From positions 1 to 42,164 of IMG/VR virus record IMGVR_UViG_3300021373_003334: a DNA stretch of 42,164 nt. One strand, 5' to 3'. The stretch comes from a virus. Under the pieces are notes generated by a model. That model did not search any database. It was not told the origin of the DNA and saw only the letters and a list, made by a program, of their open reading frames with translations. Position numbers and translations under genes: made by a program. This document shows, piece after piece, positions 35,001 to 42,164 of this stretch (within the stretch, counting starts at the first letter, position 1; each line of letters starts with the position of its first letter).

Positions 35001-37092
35001 ATTTAGATATATTGGGTCAAGTGCAAATAGTGAAGGTTATTTGTATATTGGGTCTTCTATAAATTATATAGGTACAAACTCTTTTCGGGCTGATAATGCA
35101 AGTAGAAAATGGTTAAGAAAGGCTGATTTGAATTGCAGAGAAATCGGTAAGAGTGCATTTTACGATCAAGATAATTTAACTGAAATTAATTTAGGTCGTA
35201 ATGTTAATGTTATTGGAGATGAGGCTTTTAATAATTGCGATGGTTTGACGGAACTTGTAATTTCAGATCCGCTTTATCTTGGTTCTAGAGCCTTGTTTAA
35301 TGTAAGAAATTTAACTGGATTGCGTATAGGAGGAGAGTTGGGCGTAGACACTGATATAGTGGGAACCATTGGAAGTGAATTTGGAAAACAGTGTGGTCAA
35401 AATGTTAATGGACAGCTAGATGTTTATATAGGGGATTCTATTAATCTCGTAGGCACCAACGCATTTAATGATGAAGGTATTAATTATAATGCTATTCGTA
35501 AGGCAGAGATAAATTCCGCTGTTATTGGAGATAACGCTTTTAAGTATCAACAATTAATGACAGGTTTGAAGCTCGGCCCTAAGGTTAAAACTATAGGGGT
35601 AAGCGCTTTTGCATTTTGCGATGATCTTAAAGAAATTAGGGTGTATGACCCCGAACTTCTTAGTGCAAATTGTTTTGATAATTTAAATTCTGTAACTGGA
35701 GTTTACATAGGAAACAATGTAGAAAATACAAGCGGATTTATAAAAAAATACGCTTTTTGGCATGGCGGTAGAGATGCTGGTGTTGATGGTCATCTTTTTA
35801 TTGGATCTTCAATAGATACAGTCTCAAGCCAAAAACCTTTTTCTGCAAATTACACAAACGGCCGCTGGTTAAAGAGCGTGGATCTTCACTGCAGGGTGTT
35901 AGGGTCTAGTTTAGATACCACGAGTAATTGGACTGACGATTTTGGCACATTTAGAGAACAATCAAATTTAACTACAGCAAGACTTGCGGATACTGTAAAA
36001 TATGTAGGAAAAATGACGTTTAATAGATGTTATACATTAACTGGTTTTAGAGCTCCAGCTCCTAAATATATCGGAAGAGGTGTTTGCCGATTTAATCACG
36101 ATCTTACTGGGGTTTATGTAGGTAACGATTATGAAGAAAATGTATGTGATATTGAGATTGATGCTTTTTATGCTGTGGGTCGTGACAATGCTGGCGTAGA
36201 AGGTATTACAGCAAGTAATCCAGCAAGGGGTCATGTTTATTTAGGTAATAGCGTTAATGTTGTCAAAGAAAGAGCTTTTGTGGGTGGTTATGAAAACGGA
36301 TCTGTTTGGAACTCGTCTCCTTATTATGGCTATGCTTGGATTAAGACCGCAGATATAAGTCCATATCATATTCTTAGTCATGCGTTTCGTTTCCAGACAG
36401 CTATGACTGATTTGAATTTGAGATCTACAAAAATAATAGATAAAAACGCATTTATAAATTGTTACCATATTAAAAACATTGAGCTTACAGGAGATAATTT
36501 TATCATCAAAGAATATGCTTTTAATAATTGTAGAAGAGTGCAAGATTTAAAACTAGGAGCAAGTGATGGTACCAACGGAACGAGTAGAATCGAGAAAAAC
36601 GCTTTTAGAGCTGTTGGTTCAATTACTGATGATGCTGCTCCTTTTGCAAATGTTATTATTGGTAGGAGTGTAAATTATGCGGGTGAATATTCTTTTTATG
36701 GAGACTACAATTGGATTGGCAATGCACTTGTCAATTGTAAGATTGTTGACGCTTACGCTTTCGCAGAACAAAGACAACTGACTAGTCTGCGTTTTGATTG
36801 GGGATGTACTGATATTAGAAACAATGCATTTAAGAATTGTGTAGCTCTAAAAGAAGATGTTATTTTCAAAGGAAAAGAAGTCAAAATTGATAGTAATGCT
36901 TTCTTAGGTTGCCCGATAAGAAACGTAGGCTTGAGAACTAAAACTGAAAATGTAGCGTTGGACGCTTTCCCTAATATGACGGGAGCTTTCTATATACAAA
37001 GTGACTATTTTGATTCTTGGCCTTCGGAATTTAACGGTAGGCCAGTAAAACTTTGGGCTAATTTTTCAGATAGAGTACCAAGTGATGTTTAA
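29077..37092 (+). CDS. giant tail-tip protein: tube-like domain plus BspA-type leucine-rich repeats
   Basis: The 2671-residue protein follows the tape measure, where the distal tail protein is expected. Residues 1-280 match the tube proteins of this phage: YLSDYSVNCAVGAVPVVNTNF (93-113) against FLTDYTLDMSVGSLPTATISF, and VIGFSYSIKCPRKTYLTIGDK against the SASLSLPLSRTPIERLGSK segment. A Dit-like hub role is inferred. From about 315 to 2640 it is almost all BspA/TpLRR repeats of ~23 residues (LxLPDSLxxIGxxAFxxCSxLxG). They form three blocks (about 30019-31494, 31500-32540, 32550-37070), each ending in a DYYDxY...G.P cap. Such repeats bind proteins or surfaces, so a host-adhesion role at the tail tip is likely. 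No signal peptide is present. Low ribosome-site strength, coupled by TAATG. Confidence 0.8.
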   Translation: MSAILNSDVRFFTDGYELSGIQSVNFNYRGAEAKLKPLGTKEGLTTHSGPVQQSVSLSRVLVYDDPIFSYTGDASISGSIYYGDAFYAFDSGYLSDYSVNCAVGAVPVVNTNFQIVSEMSEGDPYDTDLEQIIYPTPKNHPPLDVPTQGSITVSCDGSSSNRVIGFSYSIKCPRKTYLTIGDKEIQKVELLPPLEYTASVQLEVTDAFLQDAYKFLEVKQDKDVSIAISGRSNEYYGSFHYLKIPNASLVSESLDISADGVGKLTLNYVGHSSEYEEDPLQTDTTYVFGEGGSIIDSTEENIIDYRWKKDDLDVYGLQLGSNLLKVDGESFMNASNLRGDLYINMDYGTPEQDSVIAWNAFDNCSGFDGELIVEEGLQGIEYRAFRNCNFNGNLLLPESVNFIGQQAFQGCSNFDGFLRLPDNEELAIGAQAFRNCSGLIGDLYIPDSISEIKDNTFYECKKLNGTLYLGTGIKNIRKSAFQRCSSLVGDLTMPEYLTGIEDSAFFDCYSFDGNLSLNDSLERIGEYAFASCSQIKGNLILPDSLLSIGAYAFKDCSKLSTITVGEGLDYINEGAFVRANLEGDVDFKNVEGIDYRAFYQNNIGQLDFSRNKIQQIGIEAFRFCKEINGDLILPDSLTYLGDRAFDNCRGLDGDLVIGDGLTEIRSYTFSETYIDGGLTLGQNIETIEQEAFRNAGFTNQLVLPDSLKNIEYRVFYGCGFTGDLVLHSGIKKIQGRAFIENRSIKRVFVDFPRTRFINFNQFKNVGKAVGGAALYANQRDYYDYLEDPSDETQLYKSFRGLPIRRGALESRVYRASNDEILQSLNSDIPSAWYDINDSNSNGNPTVYLDIGYNTTEVNGKAFRGNVDISGDLFFPPSIKRIHEQSFSGCKGLKKKLIFSEGIEKIDEYAFIDCDGFTGDLILPDSLTGIDRQIFRNCSGFNGKFKLGTGTANLGNQIFRGCKNLTGELYIPGTCDTVNYYAFGNCTGFSSLVMEEGVNILGDSAFRGCYNISNDVVIPDSIITISKNAFRNDYNMQSISIGNGTKYIGNNAFENCSGIPSIILRNNITGIGNGCFKNCSNVQFAYIDIPIEAIGNYNSLRFVDDGNNTSDRILFVSERYYNDYLTASTTSLSEPNSSTPVQGYFQGNLISIWPDDERQTVYYDSSFETLDSRLDNVPDLWKENDTDGSYLYIGTKTKTIGEKAFRNSVDGVSNLSGTLLLPFSLDTIKRSAFSRTRFSSVASQEGIKRIETFAFYGNQEMKTLTLPSSLEYVGIRAFQYLNKINKIKIGTNYPRVRRTVIDEYGFERCGFDSNKQGTLDLGYSVNKVSKFGFTSYNPTNFISAGNWIKTLNCSARWIDTQAFFQQTNLSELNLTEDTKVIGTQCFEGCTSLTDVVVPEPLTIWHYVFKDCNNINKIELGTQDNSKSRNGELKENSMRKIGTDTTNGTLIINRSINKLGKHAFYGDVGYKWIENAYLNCREIGYRTFMNQLNLNKLTFGPLLRNLGDPNNIKTEQCFYNCTGLTGVRIPGLRYLGPYSFQHCGNITGMYLGNDDDPPTARIEYHGGTNIGATQKALGAKGHVYIGSSVDSIHYYAFYESAADYSWIKTLDLGARNLENASNTEHGCFRFQSELETVTFRDTVKRVGSRAFNYCYSLTGATIPDPEYVGVSAFRYCKNMTGVYIGNMNSVPGASAGFNQREAIGTQLDNKACQVMGGDRLGQGHAFVGSSIDTIGSRCFNGFWGSDYYGYSWLKSAEIHSRWVRDRNFHHQEQMTGIKIGETVKILEDYFCWKCYSLSGTLTVPDPEWVGQWQVYGCSNLTGIYVGNDINTTNGIIDGNAYRRMGPANPAVGLGEVYIGSSIDFVKDAAFSAYLNDSNRGYYRWIKDLNLNCRQIGYHAFYYQSNIETINFGDNVREIGESDSRGRSFINCGSKIKTIRINNPEYIWTESFYGCYGITGIYLGNDTETTNGTIGNNAFRYIGSSANSEGYLYIGSSINYIGTNSFRADNASRKWLRKADLNCREIGKSAFYDQDNLTEINLGRNVNVIGDEAFNNCDGLTELVISDPLYLGSRALFNVRNLTGLRIGGELGVDTDIVGTIGSEFGKQCGQNVNGQLDVYIGDSINLVGTNAFNDEGINYNAIRKAEINSAVIGDNAFKYQQLMTGLKLGPKVKTIGVSAFAFCDDLKEIRVYDPELLSANCFDNLNSVTGVYIGNNVENTSGFIKKYAFWHGGRDAGVDGHLFIGSSIDTVSSQKPFSANYTNGRWLKSVDLHCRVLGSSLDTTSNWTDDFGTFREQSNLTTARLADTVKYVGKMTFNRCYTLTGFRAPAPKYIGRGVCRFNHDLTGVYVGNDYEENVCDIEIDAFYAVGRDNAGVEGITASNPARGHVYLGNSVNVVKERAFVGGYENGSVWNSSPYYGYAWIKTADISPYHILSHAFRFQTAMTDLNLRSTKIIDKNAFINCYHIKNIELTGDNFIIKEYAFNNCRRVQDLKLGASDGTNGTSRIEKNAFRAVGSITDDAAPFANVIIGRSVNYAGEYSFYGDYNWIGNALVNCKIVDAYAFAEQRQLTSLRFDWGCTDIRNNAFKNCVALKEDVIFKGKEVKIDSNAFLGCPIRNVGLRTKTENVALDAFPNMTGAFYIQSDYFDSWPSEFNGRPVKLWANFSDRVPSDV
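33028..36900 (+). repeat. ten higher-order ~130-residue LRR modules
   Basis: Within the third LRR block the repeats are organised in larger units. Each starts with a strand like VYIGSSID, then W(I/L)K...LNCR, IG..AF..Q, a second repeat, PDPEY, and LTGVYIGN(D/N). Start points are about 33028, 33418, 33817, 34243, 34636, 35041, 35422, 35794, 36235 and 36649, so the period is 372-441 bases. The copies are diverged, indicating old duplications. Confidence 0.65.
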
Positions 37093-37097
37093 AAAAA

Positions 37098-39143
37098 ATG
37101 AGCGAAGAACTTTTATACGATAGAACTCAAAACTTCAGCGGGGTATCTTTGATATCAGAGTTTGATTATACGCCGATTTATGGTAGTTCTGTAAATTTTG
37201 AATCATCGAATTCCGTTTTTAATACTAATGATAATTATTTTCAAATGCTACCAAAAGGCATAAATAATCTCAAAGCAAAGTATAATTTAATTTATAAAAC
37301 CGATGAGGATGGAGTTAGAAAATTAGCTAATTATTACGAAAGTTCTCGCGGTGATCGCATGGTTCCAATTATAAGCGACCCTAATATATACAAAATAACT
37401 TCTGGTTATTGTACTGATTATTCTGTCACTTATGTTAATAATCAGAATTATGAATTCAAAGTTTCTTTAGAGGTTGTAGAAGCATCTTCTGTTATTAACT
37501 GGAAAAGTATGGAGTTTTTGTCTTTTGACGCTCCAGAGTGGAAGTGGAATTATTCATATCAAAAAGACGATGTTGTTTTCTTTAAATCTAATGATATGGG
37601 AATAAATAATTTTTTCTACTGTACGAGAGATCATGTGTCTTCAGCTGACAATTCTCCAATATCAGAAAACTCAAATTGGACTCAAGACTTTAAATGGGAG
37701 CCAGATTTAAATTCTTCAATACAAGTTAAGCTAGATGTAGATAAGAACGATAGTTCTACATTAACTACTTTCACTAAAGTAAAAAAGAATACAGCGGTAT
37801 TCCCTATTAATTATAGTTTTTCAAACATATCAACGAAGCAGCTTATAGCGATGCTCCACTTCCTTGAAAATAAGTGCGGCTATAGGAGGTTTGCTCATAA
37901 ACCTCCAAAGGTATTTAATAGGCCTAAAGTTTATATTTGTGAATCTTGGAGTCATAGTTTTGTTTATGATGATTGCCATAATCTTTCTGTTTCTTTCAAA
38001 GAAGATCCTCTGGGTGTAGTTCCAAGAAAATCGACGCTAGATTTAGATGAAACAAAATTGTCAAAAGTTTTGACAACAGCTTATAACTCTAATAATGAAC
38101 CTATTTATATGGGTTTGGAAAAGCCTAATTCAATAGAAGGAGATATTCCACCATCTTATTTTTCTAATTACAGTGATATTTCTAGAGTTGAAATTGGCAA
38201 TTCTGCTTCATATATTCCATACAGAGCTTTTTCTGATTGCCCTAATTTAACTGGAGAATTAACAATACCAAATAACATTAAATATATTTCAGATTGGGCT
38301 TTCGGAGGCCTCATAAGTGAAGAAACAAACCCAAAAATAAAAGGAAGCTTGTATATTCCTGATTCGGTAGAGTGGATTGGTAAATACGCTTTTCTAAAAA
38401 ATGATTTTGGTGGAACTTTAACTTTTGGATCAAACTCTAAATTAGATTTTATTGATGAATCTGCTTTTTATGGCTGTGGATTTACAGGCGTTTTAATAAC
38501 CCCAGACAGCCTTAATTCAATAGGGTCTAATAGTTTTAGGGAAACTAAAATACAATTTCTTGATTTAAATAATGGTTTAGAAAAAATTTGGCCAGCAGCA
38601 TTTAAAGACTGTGTTGATTTAGTTGGAGAATTAATAATACCAGATACTGTTGATTATATGGGTAACCAAGCTTTTATTCGTTGTTCTGGTTTGGAATATA
38701 TAGAGCTTAGTAGTGGTTGTCCAGTAATACCGCAGGGTTGCTTTGAAAAATGTTATAATGTACAAGAAGTTGATATTCCTACAGGGGTTTTAACTTTGGA
38801 TCAAAATTGTTTTGGGAACATGAATAGTGTTTTAGAGTTTATATTACCAGAAGGTCTTGAAGAAATTGGTACATATTCTTTTAATAAATGTAGAGGAATG
38901 ACTGGAATAACTATACCAGAAAGTGTAGTATCAATAGGAAATTCGGGCTTTCTTGATACATCATCTTTAGAGTCGTTTTATATAAATTCCCCATCATCAG
39001 TATTTCAAGGTATAGACGCGTTTCAACGAACTTATACTGGTCTTAAAATATATGTTGGCGCGGATTATTTAAGCAGTTATACTACTAATTGGAGAACAGC
39101 TCAAAAGGTTCCAAACGAAGCTGAAATATTGGAATGGATATAA
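37098..39143 (+). CDS. tail-tip protein: tandem gpM-like domains, CBM5/12-like insert and LRR block
   Basis: This 681-residue protein has two copies of a lambda gpM-like minor-tail fold: about residues 45-130 (INNLKAKYNLIYKTDEDGVRK...) and 205-305 (STKQLIAMLHFLENKCGYRRF, then KVYICESWSHSF). Between them, about 146-195, lies a module with the CBM5/12 sugar-binding pattern (W, YQKDDVVFF, FFYC, P, NW). From 340 to about 640 it has BspA-type repeats, ending in the DYLSSY cap. gpM is a tail-tip protein, and gpM homologues follow the tape measure in siphophages. Likely location is the tail tip, adhesion to the cell surface being inferred. The leader is A-rich with no ribosome site and starts 5 bases after the previous stop. 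Confidence 0.65.
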   Translation: MSEELLYDRTQNFSGVSLISEFDYTPIYGSSVNFESSNSVFNTNDNYFQMLPKGINNLKAKYNLIYKTDEDGVRKLANYYESSRGDRMVPIISDPNIYKITSGYCTDYSVTYVNNQNYEFKVSLEVVEASSVINWKSMEFLSFDAPEWKWNYSYQKDDVVFFKSNDMGINNFFYCTRDHVSSADNSPISENSNWTQDFKWEPDLNSSIQVKLDVDKNDSSTLTTFTKVKKNTAVFPINYSFSNISTKQLIAMLHFLENKCGYRRFAHKPPKVFNRPKVYICESWSHSFVYDDCHNLSVSFKEDPLGVVPRKSTLDLDETKLSKVLTTAYNSNNEPIYMGLEKPNSIEGDIPPSYFSNYSDISRVEIGNSASYIPYRAFSDCPNLTGELTIPNNIKYISDWAFGGLISEETNPKIKGSLYIPDSVEWIGKYAFLKNDFGGTLTFGSNSKLDFIDESAFYGCGFTGVLITPDSLNSIGSNSFRETKIQFLDLNNGLEKIWPAAFKDCVDLVGELIIPDTVDYMGNQAFIRCSGLEYIELSSGCPVIPQGCFEKCYNVQEVDIPTGVLTLDQNCFGNMNSVLEFILPEGLEEIGTYSFNKCRGMTGITIPESVVSIGNSGFLDTSSLESFYINSPSSVFQGIDAFQRTYTGLKIYVGADYLSSYTTNWRTAQKVPNEAEILEWI

Positions 39144-39155
39144 TTTAAAAAAAAC

Positions 39156-42100
39156 ATGTCTAGAATAACTTTAAAAAGCCCTAATAGCGCTGTATTAGCC
39201 CAAGGAAAATTATTAAATTTATCATCTTCTTTTTTAGGTGGAAGAAACTTTTTTTACCAAGCTAATCTTTTAGGGGGTGTAACAAGCGTTTCTTATTCTA
39301 TACCAAAAACAAGACAAACAAAAAGACAGGTAGGCTCTTGTTATTATGCTGCAGATGATTTAATCAGGCATGCAGAGGTGGACTTAACTATAGAATATCT
39401 ATTCTCTCCCAGCATGATAAATGAGAAGCTTTTATACATACATACAAAAGATGTTTTTTTACCTTCTGGATATGAAGGTTGGGAAGGAGGAGATAATTTA
39501 GAATCGTCTTTTTTGCCTTTGGAAAGGGATGCTAGATCAGATATATACATATATAATCATCCAGATGAAGAATCAGATGCTATTCGTTATTTATCTTCTA
39601 GTGAGAAATTAGAACCTAATGGAGGAGAAATATTAAGCTTTTCTGATTGTTTTTTGACAAACTACAGCCTTTCTTTTGAAAACAAATCTTTACCTAGAGT
39701 ATCTGCTAATTTTAAAGGTCAAACACTTAAGGCTGGTAAATACACTGCACCTAATTTTCTTAATGCAAGGTCGGAATATTCTAAAAGCTCAAGGAGAAGA
39801 GAATATTATTGGTCCGTAACAAGTGATTCGACTAATTATGAAAATTTTTATGGGACTGGAGTTCATTTGGATTTAACAGATCCGATTACTCAAAATCCTT
39901 CAGATTTAATTTTAGAACTTGAGAACGTTCAAATTGGGGGCCAAAACATAGATAATGTTAGTCATATTATCAATTCTATGTCTTTTGATATTCCTATCAA
40001 TAGAATATCTTCTTATGGTCTTGGATCGGACAGGTGTTTGGCTAGAGATTTTCAGGTTCCAATTAAAGGGTCTTTAAAATTAAGTTCTCTTGTGGACAAT
40101 TATCAAACTGGCATAATATTAGATCTATTGGAGAATGAGTCTGATTACAACTTTACTATAAAAGGAAAAAGTTGTGAGGAAGATTTAGAATGCGTGTTTA
40201 GGTTTTCAAATGTTAAATTGGAATCTTATTCTTATAGCATGAACGTAAATGAAGATATGGTTTACTCTGCTGAGTTTTCTTATAGTTTAGATGATAAATC
40301 ATACGAGGGTCAATTTTTAGCTGGCATGACAGCGGAGGTTCGTAAAACCGATTTTTCAAAAACATATCTTTTTGACGCTAATGGCGACGTTGATGCTTTT
40401 GATGATTCTTCCGATGGAATTGTAGACAATCTTTTCGGATCAACAAATGGAGCTAATGCAAAAAAAATTCAATTTTCAAAAATTCCTAATTTATCTATTG
40501 GCGATTATGTTCTTTATAGTAATTTAAGCATTGAAGGTGACATAGAAATACCAGATAATGTTACAAGTATAGGAACTTGGTTTTTAAATGGTTGTAGTAA
40601 TGTAAATAATGTTTATTTAAACATACCAGAAAGCTCTGTTGGTGTTAATTCTTTTTTAAATGGACCAACAGGTACTCTTTATATAGGATGTGATTATATA
40701 GATGATTATGGAGAGATTTATAATGGAATGCCTGTGGCTGTTTGGGATAAATATACATGTGATTTAGTCACAGTCCCAGACCCTGTATATACAATTACTC
40801 CAGATAGTGATGAAATTGCAGAGGGATCTAACTTAAGGTTTGCCGTCAATGTGCAAAACTTACCGCAAGGACAAACAATTTATTGGAAGATATCTAATAA
40901 TCAAGCAGATTTTCAAGTTTCACAGGGTGGGCCTATTACTTTAGATGGTAATGGTGATGGCGAGTTTTTTGTTACTCCAGAAGAAGATTTGACTAGCGAA
41001 GGGATTGAATTTTTTAATGCTTCTCTCGTTGCTGACAATGTCGTAAATGGTGAAATTTTAAAAACTTCATCTCCTGTTTCTATTTTAGATACTAGCCTTT
41101 CTCCTCCTGTTTATAATGTTTATGCGAGAAATAATATCAATAATGTAAATGAAGGTGGTATTTTTTGGGTTGATATTATAACACAAAACGTACCAAATGG
41201 AACTTTGCTTTATTGGTCTGTTAGTGAGCCTGGTCAATTTGAAATATTTGAAGGTCAGGTTCCTGTTAATAATCAAAAAGCTAGTTTTTATGTTACCCCA
41301 AAAGAGGATTTAACTGATGAAGGTGATACTTTTTTTAATATTGATATAGTAGATGGTGACAGTAGCCCGATTGGTTCTTTAAATAGTATAAAAATAAACG
41401 ATACAAGTGTAGAGCTTCAAAAGTTTTATTCTATATCTGCACAAAATAATGTTACAAGTGTTGACGAGGGACAATCGTTACAGTTTAATATAACTACAAC
41501 AAATGTAACTGAAGGAACAATATTATATTGGGATGTAACTAATGCTGGTGATATTGATGATCCAAGCAGTGGTCAAGTTGTGGTAGATGAGTTTGGTGAA
41601 ACTCAGTTTTCTGTCATACCAACTCCTGATGCTTTAACAGAAGAGTTACCAGAGTCTTTTATAGCTAGAATATATGAAGATCCTATTCCTGGGCCAGATC
41701 CAGTAGCCTCTTCTTTACAAATAACAATAAATGATACTAGTCAAGGTGTTTCTGAAGATTATTCTATAAGCGTCGGATCTAATCAAGATGAATTGAATTC
41801 TATTAACGCTATCGTAACAACAGCAAATGTTGCTCCTGGTACTTTAGTTAATTGGGAAATAGAAGGAATTGGGGGTTCTCCAACAAACGCTAGCGATTTT
41901 CTTGTATCATCTGGAAGTTTTAATCTCGATTCAGAAAGTCAGTATAATTTAACTATTATACCTGTAGCCGACTCTTCCGTTAACGAGGGTGATGAAACAT
42001 TTGTTATTGTATTAAAAAACACCTTGAATCAAGAGGTCGCTAGAAGTATTTCTATTAATCTTGCGGACACAAGTCAGCAAGAAGCACAAGTATATACAGC

Positions 42101-42164
42101 GACCCCAGGTGCAGATTCTGTTGAAGAAGGTTCTTCTTTAATAATAAATGTAACAACAGAGAAT
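39156..42164 (+). CDS. tail-tip protein, 3' truncated: tube-like domain, short LRR, Calx-beta-like repeats
   Basis: The frame opens at ATG 39156 after an A-rich leader and stays open to the window edge (1003 codons). The N-terminal ~400 residues are a third tube-like fusion: CFLTNYSLSFENKSLPRVSANF matches FLTDYTLDMSVGSLPTATISF, and INSMSFDIPINRISSYGLGSD matches the IQSASLSLPLSRTPIERLGSK segment. A short BspA-type repeat block (about 40480-40752) ends with the DYIDDYG cap. From 40785 come Ig-like repeats of 105-111 residues ending in (I/L)xDTS, resembling Calx-beta domains, five seen so far. Extended arms of this kind act as spacers and adhesins. The full product must be larger. Confidence 0.65.
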   Translation, partial: MSRITLKSPNSAVLAQGKLLNLSSSFLGGRNFFYQANLLGGVTSVSYSIPKTRQTKRQVGSCYYAADDLIRHAEVDLTIEYLFSPSMINEKLLYIHTKDVFLPSGYEGWEGGDNLESSFLPLERDARSDIYIYNHPDEESDAIRYLSSSEKLEPNGGEILSFSDCFLTNYSLSFENKSLPRVSANFKGQTLKAGKYTAPNFLNARSEYSKSSRRREYYWSVTSDSTNYENFYGTGVHLDLTDPITQNPSDLILELENVQIGGQNIDNVSHIINSMSFDIPINRISSYGLGSDRCLARDFQVPIKGSLKLSSLVDNYQTGIILDLLENESDYNFTIKGKSCEEDLECVFRFSNVKLESYSYSMNVNEDMVYSAEFSYSLDDKSYEGQFLAGMTAEVRKTDFSKTYLFDANGDVDAFDDSSDGIVDNLFGSTNGANAKKIQFSKIPNLSIGDYVLYSNLSIEGDIEIPDNVTSIGTWFLNGCSNVNNVYLNIPESSVGVNSFLNGPTGTLYIGCDYIDDYGEIYNGMPVAVWDKYTCDLVTVPDPVYTITPDSDEIAEGSNLRFAVNVQNLPQGQTIYWKISNNQADFQVSQGGPITLDGNGDGEFFVTPEEDLTSEGIEFFNASLVADNVVNGEILKTSSPVSILDTSLSPPVYNVYARNNINNVNEGGIFWVDIITQNVPNGTLLYWSVSEPGQFEIFEGQVPVNNQKASFYVTPKEDLTDEGDTFFNIDIVDGDSSPIGSLNSIKINDTSVELQKFYSISAQNNVTSVDEGQSLQFNITTTNVTEGTILYWDVTNAGDIDDPSSGQVVVDEFGETQFSVIPTPDALTEELPESFIARIYEDPIPGPDPVASSLQITINDTSQGVSEDYSISVGSNQDELNSINAIVTTANVAPGTLVNWEIEGIGGSPTNASDFLVSSGSFNLDSESQYNLTIIPVADSSVNEGDETFVIVLKNTLNQEVARSISINLADTSQQEAQVYTATPGADSVEEGSSLIINVTTEN
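40785..42164 (+). repeat. Calx-beta-like tandem repeats, at least five
   Basis: Repeat starts at 40785, 41109, 41424, 41757 and 42090 give periods of 108, 105, 111 and 111 residues. Each begins with (V/F/D)Y-x2-x and a (V/I)xEG-type turn, continues with a strand ending in YW-(K/S/D)-(I/V) and closes with DTS. The fourth copy has lost the EG turn. The last is cut by the window end. Calcium binding, usual for Calx-beta, is not shown by the sequence here. Confidence 0.6.

Noticed and set aside
36037-36543. Reverse-strand frames inside the LRR gene
   Set aside because: They are shadows of the repeat-rich coding sequence with no ribosome sites or promoters.
29077-42164. Diversity-generating retroelement targeting the repeat proteins
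   Set aside because: No reverse transcriptase, template repeat or A-biased variable repeat is visible in the window.

Overview
The window is part of the genome of a tailed double-stranded DNA phage (Caudoviricetes). It is AT-rich and densely coded, with start/stop overlaps (ATGA, TAATG, GTGA), and holds a nearly complete virion-building module. I see no ribosomal, tRNA, integrase, polymerase or CRISPR sequence. No sheath gene is visible and a gpM-like tail-tip protein follows a very long tape measure, so a long-tailed siphovirus is the best guess. Many genes lack a clear Shine-Dalgarno sequence and have A-rich leaders. That would suit a Bacteroidota-type host, but this is a weak inference.

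Left edge (1-866): one small leftward gene with its own promoter, a cut-off leftward reading frame, and about 0.5 kb of non-coding DNA. The non-coding part carries a G-quadruplex-type motif, spaced short repeats, a GC-rich hairpin and a duplicated leader block.

867-5817: a zinc-finger plus T5orf172 (GIY-YIG-like) protein; a tail-tube-fold paralog followed by a 44-residue membrane peptide; a zinc ribbon overlapping a sigma-70-like factor; a probable small terminase; and a C2H2 zinc finger fused to an ERCC4 (XPF-like) nuclease directly ahead of the large terminase.

5814-14043: large terminase, portal, protease-scaffold fusion, decoration-type protein, HK97-fold major capsid protein, terminator, then two small proteins at the head-tail junction. 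14143-18458 is on the opposite strand: head-closure, gp10-like and tail-completion candidates and two tandem tail-tube proteins. This block is bounded by a bidirectional terminator and a palindromic divergent promoter. Flipping it restores the textbook gene order exactly, so the neck-tube module appears to have inverted in place.

18505-42164: two candidate tail chaperones and a 2811-residue tape measure with an embedded PD-(D/E)XK-like segment between repeated IPNF motifs; its expected C-terminal signature lies in another frame. Three large tail-tip proteins follow. The first and third begin with a tail-tube-like domain, the second with two lambda gpM-like units around a CBM5/12-like module. 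All three then carry BspA-type leucine-rich repeat blocks ending in a shared cap; the third adds Calx-beta-like repeats and runs off the window.

The most novel picture is a tail whose distal proteins are tube-fold or gpM-fold bases joined to very large leucine-rich repeat displays, alongside five tube-fold paralogs in one genome.
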